Of a DNA stretch of 64,000 bases, positions 59,819 to 64,000 are shown in pieces (positions within the stretch are counted from its first letter, which is position 1; every line of letters starts with the position of its first letter). Source of the stretch: Jejubacter sp036620675 (GTDB taxonomy: Bacteria; Pseudomonadota; Gammaproteobacteria; Enterobacterales; Enterobacteriaceae); the NCBI GenBank assembly GCA_036620675.1, contig JAZHEE010000011.1, one strand, 5' to 3'. The notes below the pieces were generated by a model that saw nothing but the letters and a program-made list of their open reading frames with translations, was not told where the DNA came from and ran no database searches. Both the position numbers and the translations under genes were made by a program.

Positions 59819-61156
59819 ATGAAAAAAACAGCCCCCTTACAGATTCAAACCGGTGGCGATCCCCGCCTGCTACCCGACTATTCTGCGCTGCGCGACGAAC
59901 TGGCGAAGCTGAACCATCCGGCCCGGCCGGATGTGGACTGGCAGCGTGTGGAGCAACTGAGCCTGTCGCTGTTTCGCCACAATGGCGTCGAACTGCAAAC
60001 CGCGTGCTGGTACACGCTGGCCCGTACCCACCTTGCCGCTATGGCCGGGCTTAATGAGGGGCTGGCGATACTGGATGTGCTGATCACCCGTCAGTGGGGG
60101 AATATGTGGCCGCAGCCGGTCCATGCCAGAATGGAAATCCTCGCGGGGTTCAGTCAGCGCCTGCAGAAACTGATGCGAACGCTGGCGCTACATTATGCTG
60201 ACCTGCCTCTGATTTATCAGGCTGAAAAACATCTGAACGTTCTGTGTGAGGCGCTGCAGCGTCTGGAGCTGAGGCATATCAGCCAGCTACAGGGATTGTG
60301 CACCTTTATGCAGAACGCAGCGGCCCGGCTGGAGAATACCGATGGGAGCGAAACAGAAGAGGCGGCGGTTAGCCTGCCGGCGACCATGGCAATGACGTCC
60401 ACTCCGGAGCCTGCCGCCGCCTCTGGACCTCTGGTCTACACCGCCCATGAAGCGCCCCCCGTCGCGCGGGTAGTGACGGCAACATCGGCTCCGCCACGTG
60501 GACGTTCCTGGGGGGCTTTTATTGCCGGTATGCTGACCATGCTGGTGGTGGGGGGCGCCGGGCTGTGGGGCTGGCAGTATCTTCATCGACCTGACCCGAT
60601 ACAGACTCAGCTTGTAGCCTCACTGGCCCCGTTACCCGAAATGCTTACACCTGAACAGGTGAATATATTGCGTCAGCAGACTCCGTTACCGCAGGGCTTT
60701 ATCGCACAAACACAGCAACTGCTTGCCCGGCTGGATAAATTACCTCCTGACTGGAATATTACTTACGCCAGAAAACTGACAGAACAGGCTCAGGCGCTGT
60801 GGCCTGAGCAGGCTAATCCCCTGATACAACAGTGGCAGCGACAGATTAATGTTTCAGTACTTCCTGTCGATACAATGAATGGCTGGCATGAGGGTATGAC
60901 GCAGCTTCAGACGCTTGCCGATAAACTGAATGCGCTTGATGGCCAGAAAGGAAAATACATTACCGTCAGTGAACTTAAATCGCAGGTCTTTGGCATGCTG
61001 ACAAGCTTCCGGCAGACCGTGCCGGTGGAAGAACAGCTTCGGCAGTTGAAGCTGCTCCCTGAAGACTCTCCGCAGCGTCAGCAGCAGATTCAGCAGGCTG
61101 AGCAGCACCTCCGGGCTCAAGTCTATATGCTGGCGCAGGAAAAACATCGTGAGTGA
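59819..61156 (+). CDS. vasL: VasL-like ImpA-domain T6SS protein
   Basis: 445 aa from the ATG at 59819; an ATG five codons earlier is also possible. N-terminal ImpA-type domain (TGGDPRLLPDYSALRDELAKLNHPARPDVDWQRVEQLSLSLFRHNGVELQTACWYTLART, QWGNMWPQPVHARMEIL), one membrane segment near residue 230-250 (WGAFIAGMLTMLVVGGAGLWGWQYL) and a Gln-rich helical C-terminal VasL domain. Relatives of TssA with a membrane anchor. Second ImpA-domain protein of this locus; it may stop or time sheath growth at the distal membrane. Overlaps the next gene by 8 bp. Confidence 0.85.
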   Translation: MKKTAPLQIQTGGDPRLLPDYSALRDELAKLNHPARPDVDWQRVEQLSLSLFRHNGVELQTACWYTLARTHLAAMAGLNEGLAILDVLITRQWGNMWPQPVHARMEILAGFSQRLQKLMRTLALHYADLPLIYQAEKHLNVLCEALQRLELRHISQLQGLCTFMQNAAARLENTDGSETEEAAVSLPATMAMTSTPEPAAASGPLVYTAHEAPPVARVVTATSAPPRGRSWGAFIAGMLTMLVVGGAGLWGWQYLHRPDPIQTQLVASLAPLPEMLTPEQVNILRQQTPLPQGFIAQTQQLLARLDKLPPDWNITYARKLTEQAQALWPEQANPLIQQWQRQINVSVLPVDTMNGWHEGMTQLQTLADKLNALDGQKGKYITVSELKSQVFGMLTSFRQTVPVEEQLRQLKLLPEDSPQRQQQIQQAEQHLRAQVYMLAQEKHRE

Positions 61157-61961
61157 TGTAAAAGGAACTGGCGAGGTGGGTAAAACACAGCGACACCGTA
61201 ATCACCGGACACAGTGGACGGCCACCGAAATTACGTTTGTGGAACAACACTATGGTCAGCTGTCTGCCCGTGAAATCGGGGAGCGGCTTGGCCGATCTGC
61301 CCATGGGGTGGCCCGAATTGTTCAGCTTTTAGGTCTGTCCCTGGGGGGGGCACCGCCCTGGTCGGAAGAGGAGCTGGCATTACTCCGGACCCACTATGCA
61401 GAAGGCATAGAGTATGTCATATCACTTTTGCCCGGGCGTTCACGCAAGGCTATCTTCCGGCAGGCGTCCCTTGCCGGGCTCACTGGTCGCAGTAGCTGGA
61501 GCCGTGAAGATAAGTCCTTTCTGGAAAAGCATTACGGCAATTTGCCAACAAAAGAAATTGCCACCAGACTGGGCAGAAGCGTCAGTGCGGTGAGGGCGGC
61601 AGTGGTCAAATTTGACCTTGGAACAGGGAAAAACAGACCCTGGTCGGAAAGGGAACTGGTGTTGATGCAGGCGCACTACAGTAAAGGGATTGATAAAGTA
61701 AAAGCGTTGCTGCCGGATCGTACCCGGGAGGCCATTTTTGCCCAGGCCGGAAAAATGGGGCTGACTGAGGCCCGGCTCTGGCAGCCTGATGAAGATAGCC
61801 TATTAAGAGCCATATATCCTGAGTCTGGTGCCCGTGGGGTACAGGAGAAGCTTCCCCACAGGACGATCCCGGCGATAAAGCACAGGGCAACCAGTCTGGG
61901 GCTGAGATCCTTCAAAAAGAAAAAGTGGGTATCAAGGGTAAGACATGATGGTAGAGGATGA
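61149..61961 (+). CDS. five-repeat Myb/SANT-like protein
   Basis: 270 aa, GTG start with AGGA 8 nt upstream, inside the end of the vasL-like gene. Five repeats of about 47 residues begin at W23, W71, W117, W165 and W211 (spacing 48, 46, 48, 46). Two types alternate: 'HYG.L...EI...LGRS' (repeats 1, 3) and 'HY..GI..V..LLP.RSR.AI' (repeats 2, 4). Each looks like a Myb/SANT or homeodomain-like helix-turn-helix. Basic C-terminus (SFKKKKWVSRVRHDGRG). Probably binds DNA; a link to T6SS control is inferred from translational coupling only. Confidence 0.7.
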   Translation: MSDVKGTGEVGKTQRHRNHRTQWTATEITFVEQHYGQLSAREIGERLGRSAHGVARIVQLLGLSLGGAPPWSEEELALLRTHYAEGIEYVISLLPGRSRKAIFRQASLAGLTGRSSWSREDKSFLEKHYGNLPTKEIATRLGRSVSAVRAAVVKFDLGTGKNRPWSERELVLMQAHYSKGIDKVKALLPDRTREAIFAQAGKMGLTEARLWQPDEDSLLRAIYPESGARGVQEKLPHRTIPAIKHRATSLGLRSFKKKKWVSRVRHDGRG

Positions 61962-62136
61962 GGTTGCATAAAAGCTGGAGGCTGCTGGTCTCTGGCGCAG
62001 GGCTGCCAGTCGCTGGCTCGATGTGATGCAGCACTATGGGCTGACGGAGCAGCAACGTGACCGAATACGTCAGTACAGAAAATATTGTTTTTCCTGCGCG
62101 CGAAGCCCATCAGATCTCCGGAGAAACTGGATGTGA
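61948..62136 (+). pseudogene. PerC-like regulator with an early stop
   Basis: Frame MVEDEVA-stop-KLEAAGLWRRAASRWLDVMQHYGLTEQQRDRIRQYRKYC...: 62 codons with a TAA at codon 8 (61969-61971), where relatives have Glu or Gln. The remainder matches PerC-family proteins (LEAAGLYRRAA.RW). It overlaps the end of the Myb-like gene by 14 bp. Hand-translated; inactive unless started further in. Confidence 0.7.
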
Positions 62137-62192
62137 CGGAAATCGCGAGGGCAGTAAATGCCGCACTGGAGTAATGGAACTGAGGACAGCCC

Positions 62193-62354
62193 ATGGTGAG
62201 TTGTATTCGTCATGGCTTTCCAGAACCATTCGGACGGTTTGCTGATGAACCTCAGGGGAAAAATGAGAATTTTTGTTATCCTCTTACCTATCTCAGGGGA
62301 GGGGCATCTCTCGGATTCCCGGGGCAGTTCCGGCTGCTTGGACGGTGTTGTTAA
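62193..62354 (+). CDS. possible 53-aa small protein
   Basis: Short frame MVSCIRHGFPEPFGRFADEP... ending LLGRCC, ATG with GAGG 7 nt upstream. Family unknown. It follows the PerC-like pseudogene in GC-rich DNA that ends before the AT-rich Hachiman genes. May be a phage or island remnant; coding status uncertain. Confidence 0.3.
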   Translation: MVSCIRHGFPEPFGRFADEPQGKNENFCYPLTYLRGGASLGFPGQFRLLGRCC

Positions 62355-62529
62355 GAAAATTTGCCTGATTTGAATTAACTAACTTTTTGTAGATGAAATG
62401 ACTTATTTATTGGTGTGTTTTATTATTTAGTGTGCTAAGTTAATTTTTAATCAATTTATGTGAAAGCTAATATAATTACGTAGTTCTATACAGCGTTTGT
62501 GCTCTTTTATTCATTTTATAACAGCAGAA
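62355..62529. promoter_or_regulatory. AT-rich leader of the hamAB operon
   Basis: 175 bp of strongly AT-rich DNA without a gene, where base composition changes from T6SS-like to AT-rich. It must hold the hamA promoter; several TATA-like hexamers are present (TATAAT inside GCTAATATAATTACG near 62470) but no clear -35 box. Confidence 0.35.
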
Positions 62530-63420
62530 ATGAGAATGAACAATAAACTAAAGCCACAACTAAAAAACCATGACGTCATTAAAGATGTGTTGAGGAAAGT
62601 TGACGTCTCTTTATTTCTCTCGGATAAAAGAAAAGTAGAGACGTTACTAATTTATCTTCCAATAGAAAATGGTGAAAGTAATCATTTCGGTTTTCTCAAG
62701 CTCATAAAGGATGAGTTACTGCATAATTTTGCTCTCACATGCAAGGAAATTGATAGAAAATTAAAAAGGCCAAGTAAAATCGCCATAGAACAACTTTTTA
62801 AAAAGGCCTTGAGTAAACTTAGCCAACAAACTGCTCATGGTGAATTAGGTGAGTTAATTTTATTTACAATATTGGATGTTTACTTACAGGCGCCTAGGTT
62901 GCTTAGTAAAATATCACTTAAAACCAGTTCTAGAATGCCGGTTTATGGTGCAGATAGTATACATGCACAATTTATTAATGGCGATCTGAGATTGTATTTG
63001 GGCGAATCCAAACTCTATACTTCATTTTTTGGCGCAGCGTCAACGGCTGTTGACTCTATCAAATCAGCAAAGGATAAATATATACAGGAATTTAATCTTA
63101 TTGACAGTCACCTTGATCTTCCAGAGCTTGATGATGAATCTCAGGACGAGTTAATAAGAATTTTGAATCCTTTTGAAAATAAAAATGAATTAAATTTCAT
63201 ACATTCGCCATGTTTCATTGGTTTTGCGGGTGGTGATTTAATTAAAGATGCAGAGAGTGATGAGGATTTTATCCAGCGTTATATTCACGTGGCTTACGGG
63301 TATATTGATGATTATTTTAAAAAAATTGAAAATCAAGGTCTGGATATAAATTCAACAACGTTATTTATATTACCCTTTAGCGATATAAAAAACTCGTTGA
63401 GAGTTTTATTTCCTATTTAG
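62530..63420 (+). CDS. hamA: Hachiman system nuclease HamA (DUF1837)
   Basis: 296 aa from the ATG at 62530; a second ATG two codons later is possible and neither has a strong ribosome site. DUF1837/HamA with a PD-(D/E)xK-like site: GADSIHAQ with D142, GESKLY with E159 and K161, preceded by AHGELGELILFTILDVYLQ. C-terminal HSPCFIGFAGGDLIKDAESDEDFIQRYIHVAYGYIDDYF. HamA is held inactive by the helicase HamB and cuts DNA when phage action damages DNA. HamB starts 10 bp downstream. AT-rich, so acquired separately from the T6SS. Confidence 0.85.
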   Translation: MRMNNKLKPQLKNHDVIKDVLRKVDVSLFLSDKRKVETLLIYLPIENGESNHFGFLKLIKDELLHNFALTCKEIDRKLKRPSKIAIEQLFKKALSKLSQQTAHGELGELILFTILDVYLQAPRLLSKISLKTSSRMPVYGADSIHAQFINGDLRLYLGESKLYTSFFGAASTAVDSIKSAKDKYIQEFNLIDSHLDLPELDDESQDELIRILNPFENKNELNFIHSPCFIGFAGGDLIKDAESDEDFIQRYIHVAYGYIDDYFKKIENQGLDINSTTLFILPFSDIKNSLRVLFPI

Positions 63421-63430
63421 AGATCGCAAA

Positions 63431-64000
63431 ATGAATAGTTTTTACATCAAATTATCAGAGAGAATATTAGCCAGCGATGAATATAAGAAATGCTCATCGG
63501 CGTTATTTAAATGTTACGCAAGTCATTTAATTGGAGATGTATCTAAATTAGGGCGGATTTTAGTAAAGCAAATGGCGACTGCTTCACAAATATTTTATAA
63601 AACACAAGAAGAAAAATATATAAAGAAAGGTGCAGCAATTCTTTCCATGTTAATCGATACATGCGGTGAGGATTATCCGGAACTTATCCCAATTTCAAAT
63701 TATCTCTTCTCATCTGTTGGGGACTTCCCAAATATTAAGTTATTAGAAAATAGATTCCCTCAAGTTTCATTTAAACACAATATATTTACTGAGTCGAGTC
63801 AAAGTTACAAGAGAGCTCTAAATAATGTTGAGGAATTAGGTTTAGTACTTACCGACTTTCAACGTGATTTGTGGGATGACCTTCAGGCTGGAGAGGATAT
63901 CATTACAGTTGCCCCCACTTCAGCAGGAAAAACTCATATCATTCTCCATTATTTGTTATCTGAAGTAATTAATAGTGACGGTGCCTTTGCCGCAATTGTA
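63431..64000 (+). CDS. hamB: Hachiman helicase HamB, N-terminal part
   Basis: 190 codons, open to the window end. Helical N-terminal domain (MNSFYIKLSERILASDEYKKC...), then a Q-motif-like LTDFQRDLWDDLQAGEDIITV and Walker A APTSAGKTH (161-169) of a superfamily 2 helicase. Position directly behind hamA identifies it as HamB, the DNA-sensing subunit of Hachiman. The rest lies outside the window, so integrity is unknown. Confidence 0.85.
   Translation, partial: MNSFYIKLSERILASDEYKKCSSALFKCYASHLIGDVSKLGRILVKQMATASQIFYKTQEEKYIKKGAAILSMLIDTCGEDYPELIPISNYLFSSVGDFPNIKLLENRFPQVSFKHNIFTESSQSYKRALNNVEELGLVLTDFQRDLWDDLQAGEDIITVAPTSAGKTHIILHYLLSEVINSDGAFAAIV

Noticed and set aside
61149..61961. Five-repeat protein as a phage terminase small subunit
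   Set aside because: No terminase large subunit or other packaging genes nearby, and five HTH-like repeats exceed that family's plan.

Overview
The window looks like an enterobacterial chromosome segment (Enterobacter/Klebsiella/Kosakonia-type). The signs are a P4/CP4-57-like island remnant, an enterobacterial-style T6SS locus and CCCTCTCCCC/GGGGAGAGGG palindromic repeats. The species cannot be fixed from the sequence alone. No complete tRNA or rRNA gene, transposase or integrase is visible.

Region 1 (1-5.9 kb) is metabolic. A divergent Rieske oxygenase/reductase pair of the GbcA/GbcB type is followed by an alpha/beta hydrolase and an Fdc1-like prFMN decarboxylase. The decarboxylase start is preceded by a perfect 20-bp inverted repeat. 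Four 46-bp tandem repeats lie at the left edge.

Region 2 (5.95-16.6 kb) is a decayed P4/CP4-57-type island. A tRNA-3'-end-like sequence next to paired arm-type repeats marks its edge. Reading on the minus strand from right to left it holds an AlpA-type regulator, a DUF3987 gene split by one amber codon, a zinc-finger-like hypothetical gene, a YfjP-type GTPase, a truncated WYL-type regulator, RadC, YeeT, the CbeA/CbtA toxin-antitoxin pair, DUF5983 and DUF4942. AT-rich orphan genes sit at its right side.

Region 3 (16.7-62 kb) is one large type VI secretion locus with every core part: tssB, tssC, tssK, tssL, an OmpA-domain protein, hcp, clpV, vgrG, PAAR, tssM, tssA, tssF, tssG, tssJ, tssE and a VasL-like protein. 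An L,D-transpeptidase-fold gene precedes it. It carries three effector islands. (a) Behind vgrG1 is an effector with a degenerate M23-like domain, a linker and a lytic-transglycosylase-like toxin domain. It is followed by three displaced toxin ends (GH19-like), each with its own exported immunity gene; two of them begin with near-identical copies of the linker, so this is a silent cassette array. (b) Behind vgrG2 is a VRR-NUC nuclease effector with a DUF3396 immunity protein. (c) Behind a promoterless, N-terminally deleted copy of vgrG2 (1731 bp apparently identical) that carries a different tail are a DUF4123 adaptor and duplicated DUF3304/Tle1-like (DUF2235) genes. The full-length Tle1-like protein has lost the usual Ser and His catalytic residues.

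Region 4 (61.1-64 kb) holds a protein of five Myb/SANT-like repeats, a PerC-like pseudogene and the start of a Hachiman-type antiphage system (hamA, and hamB cut by the window end).

The main points of interest are two recombination-ready arrangements in the T6SS: the toxin-cassette array and the vgrG tail duplication. Both look designed, or at least primed, for in-frame exchange of effector modules.
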